Shown: in pieces, positions 19,138 through 28,191 of the stretch
Layout: each line of letters starts with the position of its first letter
Position numbering within the stretch: the first letter of the stretch is position 1
Source of the DNA: Aliidiomarina sp.
Lineage (GTDB): Bacteria > Pseudomonadota > Gammaproteobacteria > Enterobacterales > Alteromonadaceae
DNA length: 64,000 nt
NCBI RefSeq assembly: GCF_022565475.1
Contig: NZ_JAIUMR010000005.1
Location: 1 to 64,000 of the forward strand
Direction of reading: 5' to 3'
Translations under genes and position numbers: made by a program
The notes under the pieces: generated by a model
Database searches by the model: none
What the model saw: the letters and a program-made list of their open reading frames with translations, nothing else
Told to the model about the DNA's origin: nothing

Positions 19138-20436
19138 CTATTTGATCTCGACTTTGCCGACTTGAGCTCCAGCTTCAGGATCGTTATACACGTCCTCGTC
19201 AAGCTGTTGTTCCGACTTCGCAACGACCGTCGTTACCATCGCATCACCTGTAATATTAACGGCTGTGCGGGTCATGTCGAGTAGACGGTCGACGCCGATA
19301 ATCAAACCGATGGCTTCAACCGGTAATCCAACTTGCTGAAGAACCATGGCCAGCATAATTAGACCCACGCCTGGAACACCGGCGGTACCAATCGAGGCGA
19401 GAGTCGCAGTCAGTATGACCATCAGGTAGTCGGTCATGGTTAGATCAATACCGTACAGCTGAGCGATAAATACAGTAGCAACGCCCTGCATAATTGCAGT
19501 GCCGTCCATATTGATGGTCGCCCCGAGAGGAACGGTAAAGGACGCAATTTTGTTGTCTGCACCAAGTCGCTTCGTTGTGGTGCGCATGGTCACTGGGATA
19601 GTGGCGTTACTACTTGAAATACTGAACGCGAAAATCTGGTTGCTAAACATTTTGCGAATGAAGACCATAGGATTCAAGCGCGTTAATAAGGTCAGAATGG
19701 CTGGGTAGATAATAAAACCCTGAACCAACAAAATGACCAAAACAGTGACGAAATAAACGGCGAGATCACCGAGTAGATCCCCAAACCCGAGGTCAGCGAA
19801 CGTACGTGCGAGTAGTGCAAAGACACCATAAGGTGCAACATGCATAAGAATCATCACAAGCTTCATGATGACTTCATTGACGTCTTCAAAAAAGCCTTTG
19901 AGGCGCTCTCCCGGCTTGCCGACCAGCGCCATAGCGATACCGAAGAGTAGTGCAAAGACAATAATTTGCAGCATATTTCCTTCGGCCATGGCGTTAATTG
20001 GGTTACGTGGGACCATATTGATTAGCACGTCAACAAAGCTTGGCGCTGGCGCCGCTTCGAAACTCACGTCACTGGCAGCCATCGAGCCGCCACTACCGGG
20101 TTTCACAATCGATGCGACGCTTAGGGCAATACTAATGGCGATCCCCGTAGTGATTAGGTATAAGAAAAGGGCTTTACCACCGATACGGCCTAATTTACTC
20201 GGGTCGCTCATCGAGCACGTACCGAGAACCAAGGAAACAAAGACTAACGGCACCACCAACATCATTAAGCTGGTGATGAAAAACTCTCCGACAATACGTA
20301 AAACACCGTCGACGATGACTAATTTGACCCAGTTGTCTGGGGTGATTAGCAATTGATTGAGTAGAATCCCAAAGAGTATACCGGCAAACATACCGATCAC
20401 GATCTTACCGGTAAGCCCTAGTTTCTTTGTTGGCAT
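19138..20436 (-). CDS. Dicarboxylate/amino acid:cation symporter (DAACS)
   Basis: The 432-residue membrane protein belongs to the glutamate/dicarboxylate (GltP/GltPh-type) symporters. It has about eight transmembrane helices and the two re-entrant hairpins: HP1 with SISSSNATIPVTMR and the TM7 motif NMDGTAIMQG. HP2 has ASIGTAGVPGVG, and TM8 has DRLLDMTRTAVNITGD, the segment that holds the substrate carboxylates. It imports glutamate, aspartate or C4 acids with Na+ or H+. Which substrate cannot be fixed by eye. The gene stands alone. Confidence 0.92.
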   Translation of the reverse strand: MPTKKLGLTGKIVIGMFAGILFGILLNQLLITPDNWVKLVIVDGVLRIVGEFFITSLMMLVVPLVFVSLVLGTCSMSDPSKLGRIGGKALFLYLITTGIAISIALSVASIVKPGSGGSMAASDVSFEAAPAPSFVDVLINMVPRNPINAMAEGNMLQIIVFALLFGIAMALVGKPGERLKGFFEDVNEVIMKLVMILMHVAPYGVFALLARTFADLGFGDLLGDLAVYFVTVLVILLVQGFIIYPAILTLLTRLNPMVFIRKMFSNQIFAFSISSSNATIPVTMRTTTKRLGADNKIASFTVPLGATINMDGTAIMQGVATVFIAQLYGIDLTMTDYLMVILTATLASIGTAGVPGVGLIMLAMVLQQVGLPVEAIGLIIGVDRLLDMTRTAVNITGDAMVTTVVAKSEQQLDEDVYNDPEAGAQVGKVEIK

Positions 20437-20533
20437 GAGTGTTGTTCCCTGAAAAGATTATTTTGAAATTATAGCCAATAGCCTAGCAGACTCTGCTTAA
20501 TTGCCAAAGCACAAGCGGTTTAACCGCATAAAT

Positions 20534-20559
20534 AAAAAGAGGAGCGGCAAGCTCCTCTT
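20534..20559 (-). terminator. intrinsic terminator of the Yip1-family gene
   Basis: AAGAGGAGC (20537-20545) and GCTCCTCTT (20551-20559) form a stem. Read on the minus strand it is followed by a run of T (five A at 20534-20538 on the plus strand). It lies 24 bases past the stop of the gene ending at 20583. Confidence 0.82.
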
Positions 20560-20582
20560 CAGATTCATAGATTTTGCCGACA

Positions 20583-21182
20583 TTAGCCAACAAAAGTCGG
20601 GATAAAACCGTTGGTCCAAGCGATTACAGTACCTGCCATCAGGACGACCATTAAAATAAGTCCTGCGGTCACCACTGAACTTGCGTAGATAAACCCACGC
20701 TCTTCAGGGATATGCATTAAAATCGGGACGCCCGAATACAGCAAATACACTGAGTAAGCGACGCCAGCAAGAAATACCATAGCGACAAACCAAAGCTCAG
20801 GGTACAGTGCTGCGACTCCTGACATCAGCACTGGTGTTGCTGTGTAGGCTGCCAGCTCAATCGATTGCGTAAAGGTCGGTGCAGCACCAAAGGTTTTTGC
20901 CATCCAATGAATTAGATAGGACAACGCAAGTACTCCAGCGATTAAGCCAACGTACATGAAAACCGCCATGAGCACTGCGCTTTGTGATGTCATGAAAATG
21001 CTTTCCCGCGCGCCAATGCTCCAGCCAATATGAGCAGACGCATAGTAAGCCGCTAAACATGGAATTAACGCAACGAGTAGGATATGCGATAATGAAAAAC
21101 GTAAGCTCTCATGCCGCTGGTCGATTGTTTTCCACTCTTCAATCGGGTGAGCGTAGAGACCCCAAATATGATTTAATATCAT
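20583..21182 (-). CDS. Yip1-family (DUF1282-like) membrane protein
   Basis: The 199-residue integral membrane protein has five or six hydrophobic helices and the family opening HIWGLYAHPIEEWKTI, seen in Yip1/DUF1282 proteins of Gammaproteobacteria. The segment IELAAYTATPVLMSGV with a conserved P is typical of this group. The function is not known. The ATG has AAGGAG at good spacing. It is transcribed alone and followed by an intrinsic terminator. Confidence 0.8.
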   Translation of the reverse strand: MILNHIWGLYAHPIEEWKTIDQRHESLRFSLSHILLVALIPCLAAYYASAHIGWSIGARESIFMTSQSAVLMAVFMYVGLIAGVLALSYLIHWMAKTFGAAPTFTQSIELAAYTATPVLMSGVAALYPELWFVAMVFLAGVAYSVYLLYSGVPILMHIPEERGFIYASSVVTAGLILMVVLMAGTVIAWTNGFIPTFVG

Positions 21183-21353
21183 GAATTACTCCTTGAAGCC
21201 GCAGCTCCGAAAGCCATTGAGAACCACAATGGTGGTACTCCATTATAGGTGCCAGAGCTGCTGTAAAATCAAGAATGAAAGAATCTGAATAAAATTTGTT
21301 CATATCTTTTTGTTATATAGTTGTTAACAAATGACGTTGCGGAGTTTCCTGCC

Positions 21354-22139
21354 ATGCCTGCTCATTTACTTGCTAATTATCAAGAACTTCTGATGCCTGT
21401 TCGGCAGTTTTTGCGCTGTGACACACCCTCTGCATGGTTGGCTGTGGCAAAGGAACCTGAGCATCTTGCGTTGCTTCTTACCGATCACCTCCATTGTGAA
21501 TTAAAAGCGGCTCAAAGTGCTGGGCTGCTGTTACGTCGCTATGCAGTTGATGACGTTGCTGCCGAGCAATTATTGCAGTGGTTAGCGCCATACGAACAGA
21601 AGGTCTATCGGGGACACCTTGAGCCCAGTATCGACTTAAAAAGTCTGAGTAAAAATCAGGCGGTCCCGCGCTTACGACTCAATCAGGGTGAAGCTTGGCA
21701 ACATCAACTGGTCGATCGCATGGTACTGCTGATGAAAGAAGAGTTACATCATTTTCAGCAAGTTTGGGAGATTATGGAGGCGCGAAAGATCCCACTTCAA
21801 CCGATTACCGCCTCGCGCTATGCTGGACAAATGCTACGCCGCATCCGCGGTTCAGAGCGCGGTGGGTTAGTGGACAAGCTCATCATTGGTGCAATTATTG
21901 AAGCTCGCTCGTGTGAGCGTTTCGCGGCTTTAGTACCGTTCCTCGATGACGAGCTGGCGAAGTTCTATGTTTCGCTATTGCGCTCGGAAGCGCGTCACTT
22001 TGAAGACTACTTAGCCTTGGCTGAGCTAGTTGCGGGTGATTCGATTAGTGACCGTGTGGATTACTTTTTAGATTTGGAACAAAAGCTCATTGAAACACCC
22101 GATAGTGAATTACGTTTTCACAGTGGTCCGGTGCAGTGA
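21354..22139 (+). CDS. miaE: tRNA-(ms2io6A)-hydroxylase MiaE
   Basis: MiaE hydroxylates the isopentenyl side chain of ms2i6A37 in tRNA using a non-haem diiron centre and O2. The protein has the expected ligand motifs: HCELKAAQ, KEELHHF, IEARSCERF and LRSEARHFEDYLAL. The N-terminus after the chosen ATG (LLANYQELLMPVRQFL) aligns with E. coli-type MiaE; the TTG at 21321 would add 11 unrelated residues and has no ribosome site, while GCGGAG lies 9 bases before 21354. The length is 261 residues. The 3' end overlaps convergent lpxH by 30 bases. MiaE needs the products of miaA and miaB, which are not in the window. Confidence 0.95.
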   Translation: MPAHLLANYQELLMPVRQFLRCDTPSAWLAVAKEPEHLALLLTDHLHCELKAAQSAGLLLRRYAVDDVAAEQLLQWLAPYEQKVYRGHLEPSIDLKSLSKNQAVPRLRLNQGEAWQHQLVDRMVLLMKEELHHFQQVWEIMEARKIPLQPITASRYAGQMLRRIRGSERGGLVDKLIIGAIIEARSCERFAALVPFLDDELAKFYVSLLRSEARHFEDYLALAELVAGDSISDRVDYFLDLEQKLIETPDSELRFHSGPVQ

Positions 22140-22871
22140 TTGGCTTTTTAATTCAAAGTCGCTCGAGTTGAATTCGAGAATACTTCCTTGCTCGTACCAG
22201 TCGCCTAAGACAATCCGCTTTTTTTCGACACCGTTGACGATGTGGGTATGGACGTTGGGACGATGCGTATGGCCATGAATCATGAGATCCGTTCTCGTTG
22301 CTGCCAACAGGTTTTCGATAGCCGGTGATTTGGCGTCATACTGGTCAAGCTGTTCAGGCGTTAAAGGCTTTTGTTCGGCGCTGTTTCCACTTGATGAATC
22401 ACGTAATTTCGTGGCTATCGCGCGTCGCCATGACAATGGCAAACGACGGGCCACACCGAGTAACCAGGGGTTGCGAATGACTCGCCGGAAACGTTGATAG
22501 GCAACGTCGTCGGTACAGAGTGTATCGCCATGCAAAAGGACAATACGTTTGCTATAGATCTCGACCGTTGTGGGCTCAGGTAAAAGGGTGATACCTGTGC
22601 GTTGGGCAAAATCAGCGCCAACTAAAAAGTCGCGATTGCCGTGCATGAAGAAGCATGGAACTCCAGCAGCAGTGAGCGCTTTTAATTCGCTTTCAATTAG
22701 ACAATGAAATTCGTTGTGATCATCATCGCCAATCCAGTACTCAAACAAATCACCAAGAATATAGAGTGCCTCGGCATGACGAGCCTGGGTCTGTAAAAAC
22801 TCTATGAAGAGGCCGGATATATCCGGCCTCTCCGCACTCAAGTGCAAATCAGATATGAATAAGGTGGTCAT
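22110..22871 (-). CDS. lpxH: UDP-2,3-diacylglucosamine diphosphatase LpxH
   Basis: LpxH removes UMP from UDP-2,3-diacylglucosamine to give lipid X in lipid A synthesis, at the inner membrane surface. The 253-residue protein has the calcineurin-type metal motifs: D8 and H10 (ISDLHLS), GDLFEYWIGDD with D41, GNRDFL, LLHGD and HGHTHRP. It is translationally coupled to ppiB by a TAATG overlap. The order cysS (divergent), ppiB, lpxH matches E. coli. The C-terminus is antisense to the last 30 bases of miaE. Confidence 0.96.
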   Translation of the reverse strand: MTTLFISDLHLSAERPDISGLFIEFLQTQARHAEALYILGDLFEYWIGDDDHNEFHCLIESELKALTAAGVPCFFMHGNRDFLVGADFAQRTGITLLPEPTTVEIYSKRIVLLHGDTLCTDDVAYQRFRRVIRNPWLLGVARRLPLSWRRAIATKLRDSSSGNSAEQKPLTPEQLDQYDAKSPAIENLLAATRTDLMIHGHTHRPNVHTHIVNGVEKKRIVLGDWYEQGSILEFNSSDFELKSQSLHRTTVKT

Positions 22872-23368
22872 TATTCGCTGATTGATGTGCTGTTAATCAC
22901 AATATCTTCGACCGGGACGTCTTGATGGAAACCTGCTGAGCCGGTCTTTACTTGACGGATCTTGTCAACGACATCCATACCATTGACGACTTCAGCAAAT
23001 ACACAGTAACCCCAGCCCTGCGGGTGCTCACCGGTGAAGTTTAGAAAGCCGTTGTCATTGACGTTGATGAAAAACTGAGCAGTCGCCGAGTGAGGATCAT
23101 TGGTCCGCGCCATTGCCACAGTTCCGCGCTTGTTAGCGACACCGTTGTTCGCTTCATTCTTCACGGGATCTTTGGTTGCTTTTTGCTGCATACCTGGTTC
23201 AAAGCCGCCGCCTTGAATCATAAAGCCGTCAATCACGCGATGAAAAATGGTGTTGTCATAAAAACCGTCTTTTACATAAGAAATAAAATTCTCTACGGTT
23301 AACGGCGCCTCTTCAGCAAGTAAGCGAAATTCAATATCACCATGCGTTGTATGCAAAGTTACGTTCAT
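22871..23368 (-). CDS. ppiB: Peptidyl-prolyl cis-trans isomerase B (cyclophilin)
   Basis: This cytoplasmic cyclophilin catalyses isomerisation of Xaa-Pro bonds. The 165-residue protein has all expected motifs: [14 protein letters not shown] with the catalytic arginine, SATAQFFIN, and [18 protein letters not shown]. No signal peptide is present, which separates it from periplasmic PpiA. AAGGA precedes the ATG. It is the first gene of the ppiB-lpxH pair. Confidence 0.96.
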   Translation of the reverse strand: MNVTLHTTHGDIEFRLLAEEAPLTVENFISYVKDGFYDNTIFHRVIDGFMIQGGGFEPGMQQKATKDPVKNEANNGVANKRGTVAMARTNDPHSATAQFFINVNDNGFLNFTGEHPQGWGYCVFAEVVNGMDVVDKIRQVKTGSAGFHQDVPVEDIVINSTSISE

Positions 23369-23440
23369 TGTGGATCCTTTAGTTCGTCATAGAGTAAAGC
23401 GTATTTTACGTGAAACGAGTGCAACTTGGTACTTTTGCCA

Positions 23441-24199
23441 CTAGCTTCCTTCATGTTCAATCGATTGAAGGATGGGAAGCATATGCTCCCACGCTTCTTC
23501 GACACTATTGACATGGTGGTATAGGGCTAAGTCTTCGGGGTCGATCATACCGGTTTCGGCAAGATGCTCGATATTAATTAACTTATTCCAGAAGTTGTTG
23601 CCGTAAAGAAAGACCGGCAAACGTGGCATTTTACCGGTTTGAATGAGGGTGAGTGTTTCAAATAACTCGTCGAGCGTACCGAATCCGCCGGGAAAGACTA
23701 ACAGCGCTTTCGCACGTTTTAAGAAATGCATTTTTCGTAAGGCAAAATATTGGAATTCAATACTATGCTTGGCGGCAATAAATGGGTTCACGCGCTGTTC
23801 TCGCGGCAACACAATATTAAGTCCTATACTATTGTGATCAGCGCGCCTCGCACCGCGACTAGCGGCTTCCATGATGCCGGGCCCACCGCCGGTAATTAAG
23901 CGTGTTTGTCGGAGTTGTTTGCTTTCAATGTACTCACCAAGCTGAAACGCAAGTTGTTCGGCTTCTGCATAATATTTGGCCATGGCGAGGCAAGGTTCCG
24001 TGGCAACACACTGATCAGGCGCAGGAATTCGTGCACTTCCGAAAATTGAAATCGTGTGTTTAACCGATTCTCCGTTGAATGTGGATTCGGCTTTTAGCCA
24101 TTCTTCGGCAAGATGATTGGCGCGTGTGCGCTCCTGTTCTTCTAAAGCGTCACTAATTTTGAATAAGTCTTCACTAAACTTCTCGTAGGGTCCGGCCAT
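23441..24199 (-). CDS. LOG-family nucleotide phosphoribohydrolase
   Basis: The 252-residue protein is of the LOG (TIGR00730-type) family, often labelled lysine decarboxylase by mistake. The paired motifs GGGPGIMEAASRGAR and PGGFGTLDELFE bind the nucleotide phosphate and hold the catalytic residues for cleaving the N-glycosidic bond of AMP or cytokinin ribotides. It is shorter than the two-domain PpnN of E. coli. AGAAGGA lies just before the ATG. It diverges from cysS; the gap between the starts is 159 bases. The natural substrate is uncertain. Confidence 0.88.
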   Translation of the reverse strand: MAGPYEKFSEDLFKISDALEEQERTRANHLAEEWLKAESTFNGESVKHTISIFGSARIPAPDQCVATEPCLAMAKYYAEAEQLAFQLGEYIESKQLRQTRLITGGGPGIMEAASRGARRADHNSIGLNIVLPREQRVNPFIAAKHSIEFQYFALRKMHFLKRAKALLVFPGGFGTLDELFETLTLIQTGKMPRLPVFLYGNNFWNKLINIEHLAETGMIDPEDLALYHHVNSVEEAWEHMLPILQSIEHEGS

Positions 24200-24358
24200 A
24201 TGTCCTTCTCTTTTGATAAAAACATCAAGTTTCAGTGGTGAGTAAGCTGAAAAACAGCGCGATAATTGTTAGTATAACTGCTTTCCCATTTGGTGACATG
24301 CCTACTCACATGAGTTGTGACAGGTGGTCGACATTACGTTGAACGAGATAACGAAATT

Positions 24359-25744
24359 ATGTTGAAGTTATATAACTCCTTGACCCAGCAAAAAGAAGAG
24401 TTCCAACCCATTCGTGAGGGCGAGGTTAAGCTCTATGTCTGTGGCGTCACCATCTATGATCTGTGTCACATCGGTCATGCACGAACTTATGTCGCGTTCG
24501 ATGTCGTTGTACGCTATTTGCGTTACTTAGGATATCAAGTCACGTTTGTGCGCAATGTGACGGATGTCGATGACAAAATTATTCGTCGCGCGCAAGAGAA
24601 CAATGAGTCGATCGATAGTGTCACCGAGCGTTACTTAAACATGATGCATGAAGATTTTCGCGCTTTGAATCTTGTTGAGCCGGATATCGAGCCGCGTGTT
24701 ACCACCCATATGCAGGAAATTATTGACCTAGTGGAGCAACTGATCGCAAAGAAGCACGCCTATGTGAGCAGTAGCGGCGATGTATTGTTTGATGTATCAA
24801 GCTTTCCCGAGTACGGTCGTTTAAGCGGGCAGAACCTTGAGCAGCTCCAGGCCGGAGCTCGCGTTACCGTCGCTGATGATAAAGAGGACCCGCTCGACTT
24901 TGTGCTCTGGAAACGCGCCAAAGCAGGTGAGCCAAGCTGGCCTTCGCCGTGGGGAGAAGGGCGCCCAGGCTGGCACATTGAGTGTTCAGCGATGAATGGT
25001 AAACACTTGGGCGACCATTTTGACATTCATGGTGGCGGTTCGGATCTGATGTTCCCTCATCACGAAAATGAAATTGCCCAATCGTGCTGCGCGCATGGCA
25101 CTCAGTATGTCAATTACTGGATGCACACCGGCATGGTGCAAGTGAATCAAGAAAAAATGTCGAAGTCCTTGGGTAATTTTTTTACCATCCGTGATGTTTT
25201 GAAATCGTATAGCGCGGAAACAGTCCGTTTCTTTTTGCTGTCTGGGCACTATCGCAGCCAATTAAACTATTCTGAGTCGCATTTACAACAAGCGCATGCA
25301 AGTCTCGAGCGCCTGTATACCGCATTGCGCGGTATTGATGCGGTTGAACCAAGTGCTGCGACGGTCGCACGCTATGAAGAGCGTTTTCGTTCGGCTTTAA
25401 ATGATGACTTTAATGTCCCCGAGGCAATGTCGTTACTTTTCGAAGTCACGCGCGAGTTGAATCGTCAGCGCACAGAAAATGAAAACCTAGCGGCTGAGCT
25501 GGCAGGGCTGTTGAAGCGCTATGGTGCGGTACTCGGCATTCTACAGCAAGCGCCGGACGCATTTTTGCGCGGCGATGACAGTGACCAAGAAGTGGCGCAA
25601 ATTGAAGGCTTAATCGCCGAACGGAATGCCGCGCGAGCTGAGCGTGATTGGGCGCGGGCAGATGCCGCTCGTGACGCCTTAACTGCGATGGGAATTGTTC
25701 TAGAAGATACGGCAGACGGTACATTGTGGCGTCGACAGTCATAA
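24359..25744 (+). CDS. cysS: Cysteinyl-tRNA synthetase
   Basis: CysRS charges tRNA-Cys. From the ATG at 24359 the protein has 461 residues, the E. coli length, and starts [15 protein letters not shown] like its homologues; the upstream frame from 24317 would add 14 unrelated residues. Class I motifs are HIGH (37-40) and KMSKS (266-270). Zinc ligands are C28 and those in HIECSAMN and HHENE. The C-terminal helical domain and the anticodon-binding end ([11 protein letters not shown]) are intact. Confidence 0.98.
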   Translation: MLKLYNSLTQQKEEFQPIREGEVKLYVCGVTIYDLCHIGHARTYVAFDVVVRYLRYLGYQVTFVRNVTDVDDKIIRRAQENNESIDSVTERYLNMMHEDFRALNLVEPDIEPRVTTHMQEIIDLVEQLIAKKHAYVSSSGDVLFDVSSFPEYGRLSGQNLEQLQAGARVTVADDKEDPLDFVLWKRAKAGEPSWPSPWGEGRPGWHIECSAMNGKHLGDHFDIHGGGSDLMFPHHENEIAQSCCAHGTQYVNYWMHTGMVQVNQEKMSKSLGNFFTIRDVLKSYSAETVRFFLLSGHYRSQLNYSESHLQQAHASLERLYTALRGIDAVEPSAATVARYEERFRSALNDDFNVPEAMSLLFEVTRELNRQRTENENLAAELAGLLKRYGAVLGILQQAPDAFLRGDDSDQEVAQIEGLIAERNAARAERDWARADAARDALTAMGIVLEDTADGTLWRRQS

Positions 25745-25798
25745 GCTCAGTTTTTGTGCTTGGACGCCGAATAAAAATGAAGACGAGGTACATTGAAC

Positions 25799-27334
25799 AT
25801 GACTAGTGCAAAATTAGTACAAGTGCAGAGCATGGCAACACTCAATTCGGACGACTTCGATGCGCTTGTTGTTGTTTCTCATGATTTTAATGATTTACCC
25901 GCTGAAATCACTGCTGCGATAACCGCAGCTCAGCGAGTGCACGCAAACTTGACGAAAAGCGTCGCTGTTATCGCGTGTGATGCGGCGCCAGCTCAGCGCT
26001 TGATTCTGGCTCCGACCGGTGCCTTAGAGCGGGATTTTGACGATGTCCGTCGTTATTACGATGCGGCTCGCGCAGCTGCAGTTGCTGCGGTGCAAGCGGG
26101 TGCTAAGCAGCCCCTGATTTGGGTTGCTGGAGTACCGCAACAGGCAGCATTTACGCACGCGCTTGAGGCTTCCTGGTTTGGGTTTGCGCAGGGTTTACAT
26201 GAGCCGCTCGAAGCTCGTGAATTTTTTGGTGAAGAAGTAGAGCCAGTGCAACAGGTCGGTATTGTGACCGATGGTCAAGTGTCAGTGGACTGGCTACAAG
26301 CGGTGGAAGATGGTCGTCGCGTTGCGCGCGATCTCTGTGGAACTGAGCCGGAACGGATGTCGCCGATGCGCTTTGCAGAATATTGTCAAAAAGCGTTTGC
26401 CAATACCTCAGTCAAAGTCACTATCATTGACGATAAGCCACAATTGGAGCACGAATATCCGTTACTAGCAGCCGTAGGTCGAGCGTCATTTGGAACGTCA
26501 CAGCGGCCTTGTGTTGTGCGTCTTGAATATCTCCCTGAAGGTGACATTGAGCAAACACTATTGCTTGTGGGGAAAGGTATTACCTATGACACCGGTGGCG
26601 CTGATTTGAAAACCGGTGGTCATATGGCCGGTATGAGCCGAGACAAAGGTGGAGCAGCGGGGGTTGCTGGTTTTGTCAAAGCGGTCGCTGGAGTGCAACC
26701 GAAAGGTCTCAAAGTCATTGCTGAACTCGCCGTCGTTCGCAATAACATCGATGCGTTGGCCTTTGTCAGTGACGAAATTATCGTTGGACGCTCTGGTGTG
26801 CGGGTACGTATTGGTAATACCGATGCAGAAGGTCGACTGGTGATGGCGGATTGCTTAGCCAAACTGACCGAAGAAGCAAAGCAAGAGCCGCAACCTAGTC
26901 TATATACTGTGGCGACCTTAACCGGGCATGCAGCGCTAGCTAAAGGTCCATACACTGCGTTAGTGCCGAATCGCACGGCGATGACTGCTGGATATGTCGA
27001 GAAATTACTAAATGCCGGCGAGTTATGGGCAGATCCCGCCGAGCTTTCACCGAGTCGTCGGGAAGACTTTGATTTTGTGCGCGGTCGCACGAAAGCGGAT
27101 GATTTGCTCTCCTCAAATAATGGCCCATCGGCTACTACGCGTCGTGGACATCAGTTCCCGATGGCATTCTTGCATGACGTTGCAGGGCTGGATAAGCACA
27201 CTGCTGCAAGTGCTCAGCCGTTGCCCTATGTGCATGTTGATATTGCTGGAAGTGGCGTTGAAGGCGGCGATTGGCAGCATGGAAAGCCGACGGCTACGCC
27301 GGTGTTGGCGTTTGCTGGTGCATTCCTACGCTAG
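25799..27334 (+). CDS. M17-family leucyl aminopeptidase-like enzyme
   Basis: This 511-residue protein belongs to the M17 aminopeptidases. The dimetal site is complete: GKGITYDTGG (Lys and Asp), the Lys of GADLKTG, the Asp of MSRDKGGAAG, and NTDAEGRLVMADCL. The N-terminal domain is diverged from E. coli PepA, so it is a paralogue-type enzyme rather than clear PepA. It acts in the cytoplasm to trim N-terminal residues from peptides. The ATG at 25799 follows GAGG; the TTG at 25793 is less likely. Confidence 0.88.
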   Translation: MTSAKLVQVQSMATLNSDDFDALVVVSHDFNDLPAEITAAITAAQRVHANLTKSVAVIACDAAPAQRLILAPTGALERDFDDVRRYYDAARAAAVAAVQAGAKQPLIWVAGVPQQAAFTHALEASWFGFAQGLHEPLEAREFFGEEVEPVQQVGIVTDGQVSVDWLQAVEDGRRVARDLCGTEPERMSPMRFAEYCQKAFANTSVKVTIIDDKPQLEHEYPLLAAVGRASFGTSQRPCVVRLEYLPEGDIEQTLLLVGKGITYDTGGADLKTGGHMAGMSRDKGGAAGVAGFVKAVAGVQPKGLKVIAELAVVRNNIDALAFVSDEIIVGRSGVRVRIGNTDAEGRLVMADCLAKLTEEAKQEPQPSLYTVATLTGHAALAKGPYTALVPNRTAMTAGYVEKLLNAGELWADPAELSPSRREDFDFVRGRTKADDLLSSNNGPSATTRRGHQFPMAFLHDVAGLDKHTAASAQPLPYVHVDIAGSGVEGGDWQHGKPTATPVLAFAGAFLR

Positions 27335-27335
27335 A

Positions 27336-27360
27336 TAAAAAGGGGCTAATTTAGCCCCTT
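27336..27360 (-). terminator. intrinsic terminator at the end of the small lipoprotein gene
   Basis: AGGGGCTAA/TTTAGCCCCT forms a near-perfect palindrome at 27341-27359. Read on the minus strand, a run of T follows (27337-27341). It overlaps the stop codon of the minus-strand gene and lies just past the aminopeptidase stop. Confidence 0.75.
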
Positions 27361-27615
27361 ACTCTCAGTATTCACAACACGACGTGCAGCGAAGGACACA
27401 AGGATGTGTTTATCATCGCTTCCCCAGCGACATTCTTGTGGACGCTGCATGTCATCACACCAAGTCGGTTCACCCAGAATGGCCTGCACTTGACTGTAAT
27501 GCATGCCAACATCGATCAGATTGTAATTGGTCCGAGTTACTTTGTTATCGGCACATGCAGCGAGAGTGAGTAGCGCCAAAGCTGCAATCGTTACCATTTT
27601 GATACGAGCGACCAT
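27346..27615 (-). CDS. Small SmpA/BamE-like lipoprotein
   Basis: The 89-residue product has a lipoprotein signal (LALLTLAAC). The rest reads YNLIDVGMHYSQVQAILGEP, then WCDD and CRWG, and ends with a short strand. The 'GM..sqV..ilGeP' pattern is that of the SmpA/OmlA-type fold (BamE superfamily, DUF3862-like), but it is not BamE itself. Two cysteines (PTWCDD, ECRWG) probably form a disulfide. The start at 27615 is chosen because GGAGG lies 6 bases upstream; the longer frame from 27642 lacks one. It is 30 bases after the thioesterase gene on the same strand, so the two may be co-transcribed. Confidence 0.75.
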   Translation of the reverse strand: MVARIKMVTIAALALLTLAACADNKVTRTNYNLIDVGMHYSQVQAILGEPTWCDDMQRPQECRWGSDDKHILVSFAARRVVNTESKGLN

Positions 27616-27645
27616 GTGAACCTCCAGTGCTTGCAATGACAACTT

Positions 27646-28044
27646 CTATTTAGGTAAGTCGATCTGTTGCTTATCAAGTTGTTCTTTGGTTTTACCATGG
27701 GGTTGCGGGCGTCTTGACTCAGGATCAATGTGGACGAATACAATATCATCGGCGGTACAGATGTTTTGTTTCGTGCCTTTGTTTCGCACTACACAAGTCA
27801 CGGTTAGTGAACTGCGCCCTACGGCTTTGATTGCGAGGCCAAACTCGACGACATCACCTTGAAATGCTGACGCGTCGAAAGTAATTTCGCCGATATGTTT
27901 GGTCACCAAGCTTTTCTGATCAAGCTGGCAGCTTGCGTAGATATACGCTTCCTCATCAATCCACTCGAGAATCCGGCCCCCAAACAGTGAACCGGCAAAA
28001 TTCAAATCGTTTGGCATAACCAAGCGGCGTGATAAGAATCGCAT
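27646..28044 (-). CDS. Acyl-CoA thioesterase, hotdog fold
   Basis: This 132-residue protein resembles YciA-type acyl-CoA thioesterases. The motif NFAGSLFGGRILEWIDEEAYI holds the catalytic acidic residue on the hotdog helix, and TADDIVFVHID is the last strand. It hydrolyses acyl-CoA to free acid and CoA in the cytoplasm. Chain-length preference cannot be read. AAAGGAG lies before the ATG. The C-terminal tail (PHGKTKEQLDKQ) is charged. Confidence 0.85.
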   Translation of the reverse strand: MRFLSRRLVMPNDLNFAGSLFGGRILEWIDEEAYIYASCQLDQKSLVTKHIGEITFDASAFQGDVVEFGLAIKAVGRSSLTVTCVVRNKGTKQNICTADDIVFVHIDPESRRPQPHGKTKEQLDKQQIDLPK

Positions 28045-28191
28045 ACGAACTCCTTTAATGTGAAGACATCCTGATTATAACCAAGTTTTGTAAAAACGAT
28101 ACGGTCTGAACAAGGTAAAAAAAATCTTCACTTGCAAAACCACAAGTGAAGATTTTTAATCGTGTCTGTTTAGACGTGTTAGCGTACAGAA

